DNA from: Rhodobacteraceae bacterium NBU2976
GTDB lineage: Bacteria; Pseudomonadota; Alphaproteobacteria; Rhodobacterales; Rhodobacteraceae
NCBI GenBank assembly: GCA_023630215.1
Contig: JALPRQ010000001.1
Span: 124,001 to 188,000, forward strand
DNA: 64,000 bases
Direction: 5' to 3'
Below the pieces are notes generated by a model, which had not been told where the DNA came from, searched no databases, and saw only the letters and a list, made by a program, of their open reading frames with translations. The position numbers and the translations under genes are program-made. How positions within the stretch are numbered: the first letter of the stretch is position 1; the number at the start of each line of letters is the position of its first letter. Below are positions 47,401-55,899 of this stretch, piece by piece.

Positions 47401-50400
47401 CCGGAAATGGCGCCTGCACCACCAAGTACGGTGATATCGCCATCTAATGTTGAGGCATTGATACCCATCGTGCCCACGCCGGTTACGGCACCATTTGTGG
47501 TGATATCGATATAACCATTGCCGCTGACTACAGCGTCGATACCGTTGACCTGTCCGGTAACAGTGCCAGCGACATTGTTGATGACGATATTACCAGTATA
47601 CTGTGTATATGCCGATATCCCGTGAACATTGTCCCCTGTGACATCGTCATTGGTCGTGATGTCAATATCACCATAATACGTATCTGCGAAGATGCCGTTA
47701 ATATTACCCGAAACCGTTCCATTCGCGACAACCGTCACGTTCCCATAATAGGTTACGAGATTCATACCATTTGCGCTATAGCCGGTTACATCGTCGGCTG
47801 AAGTAACCTGAACATTTCCATTATACGCATAGGCATCGATACCATTGAGAAGCCCATAAACTGTGTTGTTTGTGGTAATGGTGATATTGCCTGTGTTGCT
47901 AACATATGCGTTGATACCATCGGCTCCATAACCTGTGACTTCACCTGTCGTCGATATGGTGATGTCTCCGATGCCGTCAACGATGGAATTGATGCCGTAC
48001 GTACCACCAGATATGTACCCTGCACCACCCGTTATGTAGATGTCACCAACGACGCCAACAAAGGCATCGATACCATCGCCGGTTCCGCCGAAGACATTAC
48101 CTGTGGTCGATATCGAGATGTCACCGTCATAGGAGATATTCGCAAGGATGCCGTTATTAGATCCATAGATTGTACCAGCGCCGCCTGTGACAGTGATATT
48201 ACCGTCATAGTTCACGTTTGCTGTGATCCCGTCCCCGTTGTATCCCGTAATATCGCCATTGGTCGTTACGGCGATATTGCCGTTATCCGTATCGGCATCG
48301 ATACCGTCAAAATAACCCTGAACATTTCCGGCGACATTGCTCACCGTAATGTTGCCGATATCTTGCACATATGCCCGAATACCGTCCTGGTAGTTACCGG
48401 TCACATTGCCGTTTGTCGTAATATCGATGTTACCCGCATAAGTGTAGGAATAGATACCATTCTCATCGCCGACAATGTTACCTGCGGCGTTAGTAATGGT
48501 AATGTTTCCACCATCCTGAACAACGGCCGAAATGCCATCCTCGTTCGCGCCCCCGACATATCCGTTCGTGGTGACAGAAACGTTTCCGGAATAGGTTTCC
48601 GCGTCAATACCGTTCTGAAAACCGTTGATCGCACCCGCGCCACCTGTGATCGTGATATCGCCGTATCCGCCAACGTCAGCAGAGATGCCGTCAAAATAGT
48701 TGCCATCAACTGTGCCAGTTGTGGTGATCGTGATGTTGCCGATATTGTTAACCACACCATTGATACCATTTTCGGAACCGTAGATCGCGCCAGCCCCTCC
48801 GGTGATCTGGATATCACCGTTGATACCGGTATAGGCATAAATACCATCGCCGTTATAACCGGAAACGGTGCCCACGGTTTGGATCAGGATCGGGCCAGTC
48901 TGATTGACCGTGGCACTGATGCCATCGGAACCACCTGTAATCGCGCCGGCACCCCCCGTAATGTCGATTGTGCCGTTATAGACGATGTCGGCGTCGATGC
49001 CTTCGTCAGAATAGCCCTCAACGACACCGGTTGTGGTAATGGTAATGTTACCGCTTGTTTGGACCGCCGCATCGATACCGACATAATACCCGTAAATATC
49101 GCCTGCGCCGCCTGTGACGGTTATGTCGCCATTTCCACCAACATAGGCTTCGATACCATCTTCATTCTGGCCTGTAATCGCGCCAACGGTGGATATCTGA
49201 ATATCGCCATTGTCGTTAATAAAGGCATCGATACCGCTCTCGGAACCAGTGATGTCCCCGGTCCCACCGTAAATATTGATATACCCGCCTTCGCGATAGG
49301 AACGAATACCATCGTCGTTCAGACCGGTAATCGCGCCAGAACCCGTTGTAATCGTGGTTGTGGAATAAAGTCCAGTCGAGCTGGTGATAATACCGTTATC
49401 ATACCCGGTAATTGCCCCGGCATTTGTGGTGATTGTGACATCCGTGTTACCACCATTGTCGCTATTATTCTGGACGAGAATACCATTATCGGTTGTACCC
49501 GTAACGCTACCATTATTGGTCGTGATCGTTACATCAGCATCGAAATATCCGTAAACATAGGTGAAAATACCGTTAGTGTAACCCGTTGTATTTCCATCAT
49601 TTGTCGTTACCGACGTCGACGCATAGTAAGAGCTGTTATCAACATAGATACCGTTTTGAGTGTCACCAGTGACGTCACCAGTGGTCGTGATCGCAACATC
49701 GCCATAAAAGCTATCGTTTGCTACGTTTATACCATTTTCACTACCGTAAATCGTGCCAGTACCACCAGAAACGGTAACGGCGCCATTGTAAGCGGAGTTT
49801 GTAACTTCGATACCGTCACCGCCGTAACCGGTAATTGCGCCCGTACCGGATGTAACATTTACCAATCCATTATAACTGGCGTCCTGAATGATAGATATCC
49901 CGCTCGTGCCACCGGTAACATCGCCGTCAGCTGTCGTAACAGTAACGCCGCCGTTATAATTTGCGCCAAGGTTGACATAAATACCCGCTTCGGTAGTGCC
50001 GGTAACATTTCCCGAACCCGTTATTACTGTCGCTGTTCCGCTAATGACATATAAACTCGAAGAAATACCATTCGTATAGCCACTAACAGCGCCATCGCTG
50101 GTTGTGATTGTAATGTCAGCATCGTCAACGAATGCCGCGGTTGCATCGATACCCGCACCGGTGTTGCCATCGACGTAGCCGGAACCGGTCGTGATGCTTA
50201 TGTCCCCCGTGTACGCGAAATAAGCGCTGGCAGAAATACCGTCAATCTCGCCAGTGACGTTACCGGCATTCGTGACGATTACGGTGTTTGCATTATATCC
50301 CGTCGCATATGACACAATGCCGCTTCCGGTCACACCGTCTACATTTCCGTCATTTGTTGTAATATACGTCGTTCCGTCACTGTCATCGAACGCGGCAATG

Positions 50401-53258
50401 CCATTATCACCGCCAGATATGTCCCCGGCACCGGTTGTGATTGTCAGATCGCCGTAGCCGCTATTCGCAGCCTCGATCCCGTTATCTGCGCCGGTTACGC
50501 TGGCGTTTGCCGTGATGGTAAGCGCACCGCTACTACCGTCGTTGTTTGCGAAAATGCCGTCGTACGATCCGCCCGTAATCGCGCCATTGGTTGTGATATC
50601 AATAACACCACCGCCAGCATTGTTTGCATAAACGCCATAACCGTTACCGTTAACCGCACCCGTGCCGGTCGTGATGACAACGCCACCCGCACCTTGATCA
50701 TTGGCGTCGATACCATTTTCATACTGACCCACGATCACGCCAGCGCCGGTTGTGATGGATATACCACCCGTCCCATTGTTATAGGCCTCGATACCTTGAC
50801 CATACCCGGTCACCGCACCGTTTGTGGTGATGGATACAGCACCTCCAGCGGCATTTGTATTTTCCGCGTTTATACCGTCACCGTAATAGCCGGTCACCGC
50901 ACCATTACCGCCTGTGATTGTAATGCCACCCGTGCCGGAGTTTGTGATGTCAATACCGTCATCCGCGCCGAAAATGTTACTATTGTAGAACGTAACATTC
51001 GTCGAACCGGTCGTGCCGCTATTGGTCAAATTGATCGCGTCGCCAGCGTATAAGGTGTTCGTTGACACGGTGCCATTGAACACAGCGTTAATATCGCCAT
51101 CATTCGTATTTACGACGTTAACAGCGTCATTCGACGCTGTGTAAATCGAGCCGGTGCCACCTGTAATATTCACATCTCCCGTGCTGGAGTTGTAGACATC
51201 CAGCCCGCCGTAAATACCCAGAACAGACCCGGCGCCCGTGGTAATATTGACGTCGCCACTTCCACCAGTATTGGTCGCCTGAATTGCAGTGCCACCATAG
51301 CCCAGAAGGTAATCTCCATACGCGTCAACAGTCCCGGAAACGGTGATGTTAAGGTTGCCGCCATTGCTATTATTGGCAACGATACCATCGCCATAATACG
51401 AGCTAATCGTACCCGAGCCACCAACAATCGTCAGATCGCCGGTCCCGTCATTGTCCACAAATATTGCCTGAGAATAGCCGCTGATGGTGCCGGTACCGGT
51501 TGTGACAGACACCGAGGTCCCAAGTCCCCCAGCGTTCGCGTTATAAATGTTGATACCCGAGCTATAAAAACCAGAGACACTGCCGGTCACGCCAACGGTA
51601 ACCGCGCCGCCGCCCGTGTTATCGACGTTAATCCCGTCACCATAAAAGCCGTTGATGCTCCCAGACCCGCCTGTAATGGTGACATCGCCACTGCTCGCGT
51701 TCTGGACATTAATACCGGATTCGTAACCGCTAACCCCACCTGCGCCAGTTGTAACGGAAACCGCGCCGGTGCCCGTGTCATTATTTACCCGGATCGCGTC
51801 GCCATAACTGCCATTTACAGCGCCGTCAGTCTGGATGGTGACGTTCGTGCCACCATTATCGACGATAATACCGTAGCCCGGGTTGCCATCACCGCCATCA
51901 CCCGTAATATCGCCGGTTTGGCCGGTAAAGCTGACATCACCGCTACCATAATTGCTGATAGCAACACCCGAACCGCCGTAGGAATAAATTTCACCCGAAC
52001 CGCCAAGGATGGTAACACCGCCCCCGTTTCCGGAATTGTAGATGTCAATCGCGTCGCCAAGGTAATTGTCGTACGTGGTGATATTCCCGGTTCCAAGGGT
52101 CACCGACACATCACCCGATCCATAGGCATCGACCACGATACCGCCATACTCACCGGTCAGATTACCCGCGCCAGTTACGATCGTCGTGTCAACACTGTCA
52201 TAGCCACCATATACATTGATCGCGCTGTTATAGCCGGACACATCACCGGTTACCTGAACGCTTGCCGACCCATAGCCACGGTTGTTGACATCAATACCAT
52301 CACCGGTTTCCGACGAGATCTCGCCCGTCCCTCCGGTCACAGTCACATCGCCTGTTCCGTAATGATTTATAAGAATACCGTCCGAGCCACCGTAAATGTT
52401 CCCGGCACCCGTCACAACTGTCGTCGTCGTGGTATCTGCGCCGCCATAGGCATAAATTGCGGCATAGTTGGTGGCGTAGAAGGTGCCAGCATTTTCGTCT
52501 TCGGCAACCACACCCAGAACGGTAATCGTCGTCGCCCCATAGCCGGTGCTACGGGAATAGATACCATAGTCTTCGCCATAAATAACGGTATCGGCACCGG
52601 TATTGATGGTGACGGCGTCGGTCACGCCATAATTGGATTCATTGTTGACGTTGATCGCATCGCCATCCGCGCTTTCCACAACCGCAGTGCCTGCAATGTC
52701 GATAATGGTGCCACCGTCGGAATCCTCGTTATTCACCTTGATGGCATCATCAATAACGCTTGCAATTGATCCGTTGGTCTGGCGAATTTCAACGCCGTTG
52801 GCATTGCTGCCGTATACATTGATATCCAGTGCAGAATCATACCCAATAACTGTTCCGCCGAAATCAAAATAGAACGAACCAGCATACCCGTAGATTGCGC
52901 TATCGTTGTAAATATAGATGGCATCGTAGCCAGGGGTGCCGCCACCATACAATCCACCAAAGATCGCGCCCAGGTTACCTGTGATGGACATATCGCCATC
53001 CCCGGTAATTGTGATCATCGTTCCCGGTGCCGCATAATCTTGCAAGATCGCACCTGACAGGATCGAAACGTCAAAGTTGGCGTATCCACCCGTGTTCAAG
53101 GAAACCGGTGTGTTTGTTGGGGTACAGGTGATCTGGTTTGCTGGATCAAGACCAATGTTCGTACATGCAGCGTAAGCTTGTCGACCATACATCGATATCG
53201 CGCCAGTAATAATCGAAGATGTCAGAAAAAGACCGCGCTTAAACTTGTTGGAACCCAT
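44436..53258 (-). CDS. Giant repeat-rich autotransporter (type Va), about 2,940 residues
   Basis: One uninterrupted frame. An N-terminal signal (MGSNKFKRGLFLTSSIITG onward, ending near AYAAC) leads to a passenger of about 2,600 residues made of degenerate short repeats with the recurring core D/N-G-I followed by a Gly/Thr-rich turn, which should form a long beta-helix. Near the passenger end there is a junction-like segment (TLTVDGDFTGTGGTLELDV). Residues about 2660-2940 are an autotransporter beta-barrel that ends in INYEF with the terminal Phe needed for outer-membrane assembly. Only the two N-terminal Cys are seen. The ATG at 53258 is used because CAGGGG lies about 10 bases before it; a TTG at 53276 is in frame. 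The protein is probably a surface adhesin or biofilm factor; no catalytic motif is seen. Confidence 0.92.
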   Translation of the reverse strand: MGSNKFKRGLFLTSSIITGAISMYGRQAYAACTNIGLDPANQITCTPTNTPVSLNTGGYANFDVSILSGAILQDYAAPGTMITITGDGDMSITGNLGAIFGGLYGGGTPGYDAIYIYNDSAIYGYAGSFYFDFGGTVIGYDSALDINVYGSNANGVEIRQTNGSIASVIDDAIKVNNEDSDGGTIIDIAGTAVVESADGDAINVNNESNYGVTDAVTINTGADTVIYGEDYGIYSRSTGYGATTITVLGVVAEDENAGTFYATNYAAIYAYGGADTTTTTVVTGAGNIYGGSDGILINHYGTGDVTVTGGTGEISSETGDGIDVNNRGYGSASVQVTGDVSGYNSAINVYGGYDSVDTTIVTGAGNLTGEYGGIVVDAYGSGDVSVTLGTGNITTYDNYLGDAIDIYNSGNGGGVTILGGSGEIYSYGGSGVAISNYGSGDVSFTGQTGDITGDGGDGNPGYGIIVDNGGTNVTIQTDGAVNGSYGDAIRVNNDTGTGAVSVTTGAGGVSGYESGINVQNASSGDVTITGGSGSINGFYGDGINVDNTGGGAVTVGVTGSVSGFYSSGINIYNANAGGLGTSVSVTTGTGTISGYSQAIFVDNDGTGDLTIVGGSGTISSYYGDGIVANNSNGGNLNITVSGTVDAYGDYLLGYGGTAIQATNTGGSGDVNITTGAGSVLGIYGGLDVYNSSTGDVNITGGTGSIYTASNDAVNVVNTNDGDINAVFNGTVSTNTLYAGDAINLTNSGTTGSTNVTFYNSNIFGADDGIDITNSGTGGITITGGNGAVTGYYGDGINAENTNAAGGAVSITTNGAVTGYGQGIEAYNNGTGGISITTGAGVIVGQYENGIDANDQGAGGVVITTGTGAVNGNGYGVYANNAGGGVIDITTNGAITGGSYDGIFANNDGSSGALTITANASVTGADNGIEAANSGYGDLTITTGAGDISGGDNGIAAFDDSDGTTYITTNDGNVDGVTGSGIVSYATGYNANTVIVTNAGNVTGEIDGISASAYFAYTGDISITTGSGYVDGNTGAGIDATAAFVDDADITITTSDGAVSGYTNGISSSLYVISGTATVITGSGNVTGTTEAGIYVNLGANYNGGVTVTTADGDVTGGTSGISIIQDASYNGLVNVTSGTGAITGYGGDGIEVTNSAYNGAVTVSGGTGTIYGSENGINVANDSFYGDVAITTTGDVTGDTQNGIYVDNSSYYASTSVTTNDGNTTGYTNGIFTYVYGYFDADVTITTNNGSVTGTTDNGILVQNNSDNGGNTDVTITTNAGAITGYDNGIITSSTGLYSTTTITTGSGAITGLNDDGIRSYREGGYINIYGGTGDITGSESGIDAFINDNGDIQISTVGAITGQNEDGIEAYVGGNGDITVTGGAGDIYGYYVGIDAAVQTSGNITITTTGVVEGYSDEGIDADIVYNGTIDITGGAGAITGGSDGISATVNQTGPILIQTVGTVSGYNGDGIYAYTGINGDIQITGGAGAIYGSENGINGVVNNIGNITITTTGTVDGNYFDGISADVGGYGDITITGGAGAINGFQNGIDAETYSGNVSVTTNGYVGGANEDGISAVVQDGGNITITNAAGNIVGDENGIYSYTYAGNIDITTNGNVTGNYQDGIRAYVQDIGNITVSNVAGNVQGYFDGIDADTDNGNIAVTTNGDITGYNGDGITANVNYDGNITVTGGAGTIYGSNNGILANISYDGDISISTTGNVFGGTGDGIDAFVGVVGDIYITGGAGYISGGTYGINSIVDGIGDITISTTGEVTGYGADGINAYVSNTGNITITTNNTVYGLLNGIDAYAYNGNVQVTSADDVTGYSANGMNLVTYYGNVTVVANGTVSGNINGIFADTYYGDIDITTNDDVTGDNVHGISAYTQYTGNIVINNVAGTVTGQVNGIDAVVSGNGYIDITTNGAVTGVGTMGINASTLDGDITVLGGAGAISGGVMGINTVTGGTGNINITTEGDVTGTSTFGINAVTTDGNIDIYGGAGAILGGVMGISSSAGGTGSVYISTDGTVTGTSTFGINATTVNGDIDIIGGAGAIYGGVMGINTTAGGTGDVYITTDGTVTGNSNTGINALTTNGNIDILGGAGAIYGGVFGINAIAGGTGDIYITTDGTVEGYSTFGINAITTDGDVEVIGGAGAIYGGVSGINIDAGGTGNVDVTTDGSVGGGLAHGINVFTNDGNINITGGTGDITGGTNGINVYADLGGSVTITTAGGVYGYSGDGIYAAAEDGISVTTNGFNVYGYVDGIETQNNGGGGITIDASGTTYVSGSNGDGIRAFDFGTGAILITSAGYQTYGGSNGINAYNASGAITINVVGDVAGGFTGIDAESASGLIDITIDPGNTVFGLNYGINVDEYGGYGIQITNYGTVYGGVSAIDANSTGAITITNYGDIYNTSGAPGDLVITAINGPVTINNEVGGYITGYVSLSDYGDTFNNDGDWYTSGTSFFGGGYDVLNNTGTSIVAAFYSNTSEVTVFDSLELLNNTGRISLSDETAGNGATNMDTLTVDGDFTGTGGTLELDVFVDAGGVGDMLIINGSSSGSTEIVVTNTNPGDGGINTIGIVLVDVNDAENASETDFTLQGGFVEAGAVDYRLFFDDATNNFILAGVDGNEVYEPVNFMAAGQSIWYTTAQAWLEHELISDLADKPTGAWGLVLYESQSREVYQTAELGSLTTEVDNSYVQSTFAAMLGYDFALDGLAGAGGKAEVGLMAGYINSVVNFDNTPSTATFNGYTLGVRASYANDMFRFESLVKQDELDLAIDMPSISSEATSHVRSLGVELEAGYQVYSTGTTTVEAVGNFAHVRTTIDDFSIDTLDVSYSDGLSTRAAVGVNISTEFAGQGGMTYAPTFTAKLWNEFEDQNTATIATGVDTLEFEAGFTGMFVEVGAGLEFWNDNGLTGFAAGNVQTNGDFFTIKGQVGINYEF
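46650..47484. repeat. Tandem 153-bp repeats inside the autotransporter gene
   Basis: The landmark CCTGC inside a conserved context recurs at 46801, 46954, 47107, 47260 and 47413, exactly 153 bases apart, giving a 51-residue unit (core GGAGAIYGGVMGIN and VYITTDGTVTG). A more diverged unit precedes at 46648. These are the best-preserved copies in an otherwise decayed repeat protein and suggest recent expansion. Confidence 0.9.
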
Positions 53259-53342
53259 AGGTTGCACCCCTGTCAATCATGCACCGGTCACATGAAAAAT
53301 GCACGTAATCCGGCACTCATTAGATATACCTAGAAAGGGTTC

Positions 53343-53360
53343 TAAGCGGCTTTCCGCTTA
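53343..53360. promoter_or_regulatory. Perfect inverted repeat in the divergent promoter region
   Basis: TAAGCGG-CTTT-CCGCTTA is a perfect 7-bp inverted repeat with a 4-base spacer, followed by an A run, in the 245-base gap between the autotransporter and the TIGR03032-like gene. It could be an operator serving both directions. No terminator role fits its position. Confidence 0.45.
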
Positions 53361-53503
53361 AAAACAACAATATTTTCAAATTAAACCGTGTAAATATCGT
53401 CTGGAAGTTTCCCGTTGCATTTTTGCACCAAATACGACCTTATGCCTCGGAAATTTGAACCCGCTATAAATTGTGGCGATTAAACCATTGGTAGGAAGCA
53501 GGA

Positions 53504-54646
53504 ATGGCAACACAACCCAAGGCAGCAACTCCGCAGGCCGCAAAAGCACAGGCTGCGCAACAACAAGTCAAGTATAGTTGCTCTGGCGGGCTTGTTGCAT
53601 TTCTGGCTGCAAACAAGATTTCGTTCGTGTTTTCATCCTATCAAAGCGGCAAATTCTATTTGATTGGACGCAATCCCAAGGGCGGGTTGCTGGTGAACGA
53701 ACGGTTCTTTCAAAAGGCCATGGGAATCCATGTGGCCAACAAGAATACCATCTATCTGGCCACACTTGCGCAGATCCTGAAATTCTCTGACACGTTGAAT
53801 GAGGATCAGTTCATCAACAACATTCATGACGCGTGTTATGTGCCCCGTGTCAGCTACACAACGGGCGCGCTTGATGCTCATGACGTTGGGGTGCTTTCCA
53901 ACGGGGAAATTCTGTTCGTCAACACCAAGCACAATTGCCTGTCGACCGTGTCGGAAACGCGCTCGTTCAAACCGGTCTGGAAGCCTTTTTTCATTGACAA
54001 GATCGTGGCTGAGGACCGCTGCCACCTAAACGGATTGGCGATGGAGGACGGACAGGCAAAATATGTTACCGCCGTCTCCAAATCCAACACCATTGACGGT
54101 TGGCGCGACCGGCGGGCTGACGGTGGGATCATCATTGATGTCGAAAAGAACGAAATCGTTCTGGAAGGTCTGTCGATGCCGCACTCGCCTCGCATGTACA
54201 AGGGACAGCTTTATGTGCTGAATTCCGGCACCGGCGAATTTGGACGTGTCGAAATCGGCAAGACTGCCGCCGACTCCAAATTTCACCCGATTGCCTTCTG
54301 CCCCGGATTCGTGCGCGGCGTTGCTTTCCACGGCAAATATGCGTTCATCGGCCTGTCGAAACCACGCTATGAACGGTTCGAAGGGCTAGAGCTGGATGCA
54401 CGTCTGCGCGCAGCCGATTCCGAGCCCTGGTGCGGTGTTCAGGTGATCGATCTGGAAAGCGGATCGGTGGTGCAGTGGTTCCGCATGGACGGCGCGATTG
54501 CCGAACTTTATGACGTGGGTGTCATCGAAGGGGTTCAAACCCCGATGGCGTTGGGATTCACCAATACCGACGTGGTCAAACTGGTCACCCACGAACCCGA
54601 AGGGAAGTTGCCGCCAACGCCCGCCAAAAAACCCAAGAAGAAATAA
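53504..54646 (+). CDS. TIGR03032-like protein
   Basis: A 380-residue protein resembling the TIGR03032 family, with a beta-propeller-like repeated pattern: SCSGGLVAFLAANKISFVFSSYQSGKFYLIG at the N-terminus, ALDAHDVGVLSNGEILFVNTKHNCL, VSKSNTIDGWRDRRADGGIIID and SMPHSPRMYKGQLYVLNSGTGEFG. Function in the family is unknown. The N-terminus is Ala/Gln-rich with no signal peptide, the C-terminus is Pro/Lys-rich (PPTPAKKPKKK). The ATG follows an AGGA ribosome site. It is divergent from the giant autotransporter; TIGR03032 proteins often lie beside large surface proteins, which is my recollection and not tested here. Confidence 0.78.
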   Translation: MATQPKAATPQAAKAQAAQQQVKYSCSGGLVAFLAANKISFVFSSYQSGKFYLIGRNPKGGLLVNERFFQKAMGIHVANKNTIYLATLAQILKFSDTLNEDQFINNIHDACYVPRVSYTTGALDAHDVGVLSNGEILFVNTKHNCLSTVSETRSFKPVWKPFFIDKIVAEDRCHLNGLAMEDGQAKYVTAVSKSNTIDGWRDRRADGGIIIDVEKNEIVLEGLSMPHSPRMYKGQLYVLNSGTGEFGRVEIGKTAADSKFHPIAFCPGFVRGVAFHGKYAFIGLSKPRYERFEGLELDARLRAADSEPWCGVQVIDLESGSVVQWFRMDGAIAELYDVGVIEGVQTPMALGFTNTDVVKLVTHEPEGKLPPTPAKKPKKK

Positions 54647-54668
54647 CAGGGCCCGCGATCTTTCGGCA

Positions 54669-54684
54669 ATTGCCAGATGGCAAT
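54669..54684. repeat. Palindrome ATTGCC-N4-GGCAAT, site 1
   Basis: ATTGCCAGATGGCAAT lies between the TIGR03032-like gene and the ParB-like gene. It is embedded in a wider symmetric context (GGCAATTGCC overlaps it). No T run follows, so it is not a typical terminator. Confidence 0.6.
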
Positions 54685-54842
54685 TCCGGAAAAATCAGCG
54701 GCAATTAACCAATATTCAACCATAACACAGTATGACCCGGAGCATTCAAAGCGCCGGGTCCCCCGCCGTACGGAGTATGACGCCGCGCGATGGACAGCCT
54801 TTCACTCACCCCGTTCGCGGCGTGAATGAAAGGATATTCATA

Positions 54843-55727
54843 GTGTTGAAAACGCTTGCCAATCTATCTTCCGCCCAAACATTTCGCCACGTCGATCCGG
54901 CGACCTGCCGTCTGTGGGTGTGTCATAACCGGGACTATGCTGCGCTGACGCGCGAACGCTGCGCCGATCTGATCGACGGGATGCTGGCCCAAGGTCGTCA
55001 GGAATTTCCCGCCATCGTTCGGCGCACCACGGACCGCAATCAGTTCGAAATCATCTGTGGTGCCCGCCGTCACTGGGCCGTCAGCTGGCTGCGCGCAAAC
55101 GGACATCCCGGATTTCGGTATTTCATCGAAATTCGCGACCTCACAGATGAACAGGCCTTTCGTCTGGCCGATCTGGAAAACCGAGAGCGCTGTGACCTCT
55201 CGGATTTCGAACGTGCCCGCGATTATGCAGAAGCGCTGGAACTTTATTACGACGGTTCGCAGAAAACCATGGCGGCAGCGATGAATATTTCGGAAAGCTG
55301 GTTGTCGCGCCAGCTTGGCCTCGCCCGTCTGCCCGACGCCATTGTGCGGGCATTTGCGACACCCCACGATATTCGTGAGGGATTTGCAAGAATGCTGAAC
55401 CCTGCGCTACAGGATCGCGAGCGCGCGCAACAGCTTTTGGATCTGGCCCGTCAATTTCAGGCCGAACAAGACCGCCGTCGCATTGCACACGAGCCTGCCC
55501 TGACCAGTGACGAGGTGATGCGACAGTTTCGGCGCGCCGCAGCAAGTCCGACCCCGACGCAGTCGCGCAAGAAACAGTTCAAACAACCCGGGGAAACGGT
55601 TGGAATTACGATGTCGCGAACAAAGGATGCAATCCGTCTGGACATCCCCACCAACATCAGCCGATACGGACTCTTGGGAGCTTTTCGTTCCTTTGCCAAT
55701 GAATTCTTTCAGGACACATCGCGATAA
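54843..55727 (+). CDS. Orphan ParB/RepB-like partition protein
   Basis: A protein of about 294 residues with ParB-family features: the N-terminal ParB/Srx-type domain (HNRDYAALTRERCADLIDGML and IICGARRHWAVSWL, the GxRR-type motif), DLENRERCDLSDFERARDYAEAL, and a helix-turn-helix at about 143-165 (MAAAMNISESWLSRQLGLAR). ParB proteins bind centromere-like sites and hydrolyse CTP. No parA gene is adjacent, and no replication gene, so this is an orphan. The GTG at 54843 is chosen because AAAGGA lies 8 bases before it; ATGs at 54732 and 54777 lack ribosome sites. Three identical-pattern palindromes surround it. Confidence 0.8.
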   Translation: MLKTLANLSSAQTFRHVDPATCRLWVCHNRDYAALTRERCADLIDGMLAQGRQEFPAIVRRTTDRNQFEIICGARRHWAVSWLRANGHPGFRYFIEIRDLTDEQAFRLADLENRERCDLSDFERARDYAEALELYYDGSQKTMAAAMNISESWLSRQLGLARLPDAIVRAFATPHDIREGFARMLNPALQDRERAQQLLDLARQFQAEQDRRRIAHEPALTSDEVMRQFRRAAASPTPTQSRKKQFKQPGETVGITMSRTKDAIRLDIPTNISRYGLLGAFRSFANEFFQDTSR

Positions 55728-55742
55728 TTGCCGAGTGGCAAT
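55727..55742. repeat. Palindrome ATTGCC-N4-GGCAAT, site 2
   Basis: ATTGCCGAGTGGCAAT begins on the last base of the ParB-like stop codon; one further pair (A 55726, T 55743) extends it to 7 bp. With site 1 it brackets the parB-like gene. Confidence 0.6.
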
Positions 55743-55899
55743 TGACATTTTCGCAATGTTATCAGGAACTTGGGGAGGCAATGGCCCATGGATTGCGCAC
55801 ATGTAATTTTGCCCAAGAAAAAGTGACGGATTTGCCCTTCCTGTGCGTATAAACACCGAATAACCTATTCCCTGTGGGCAAATCGGGATAATTCGATCG

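Noticed and set aside
46650-47484. CRISPR-like or mobile repeat array
   Set aside because: The copies are in frame, code for a 51-residue unit and have no variable spacers.
48363-50054. A 563-codon plus-strand open frame opposite the autotransporter
   Set aside because: It is a shadow of the repeat-rich gene; repeats remove stops from several frames, and it has no domain or ribosome site.
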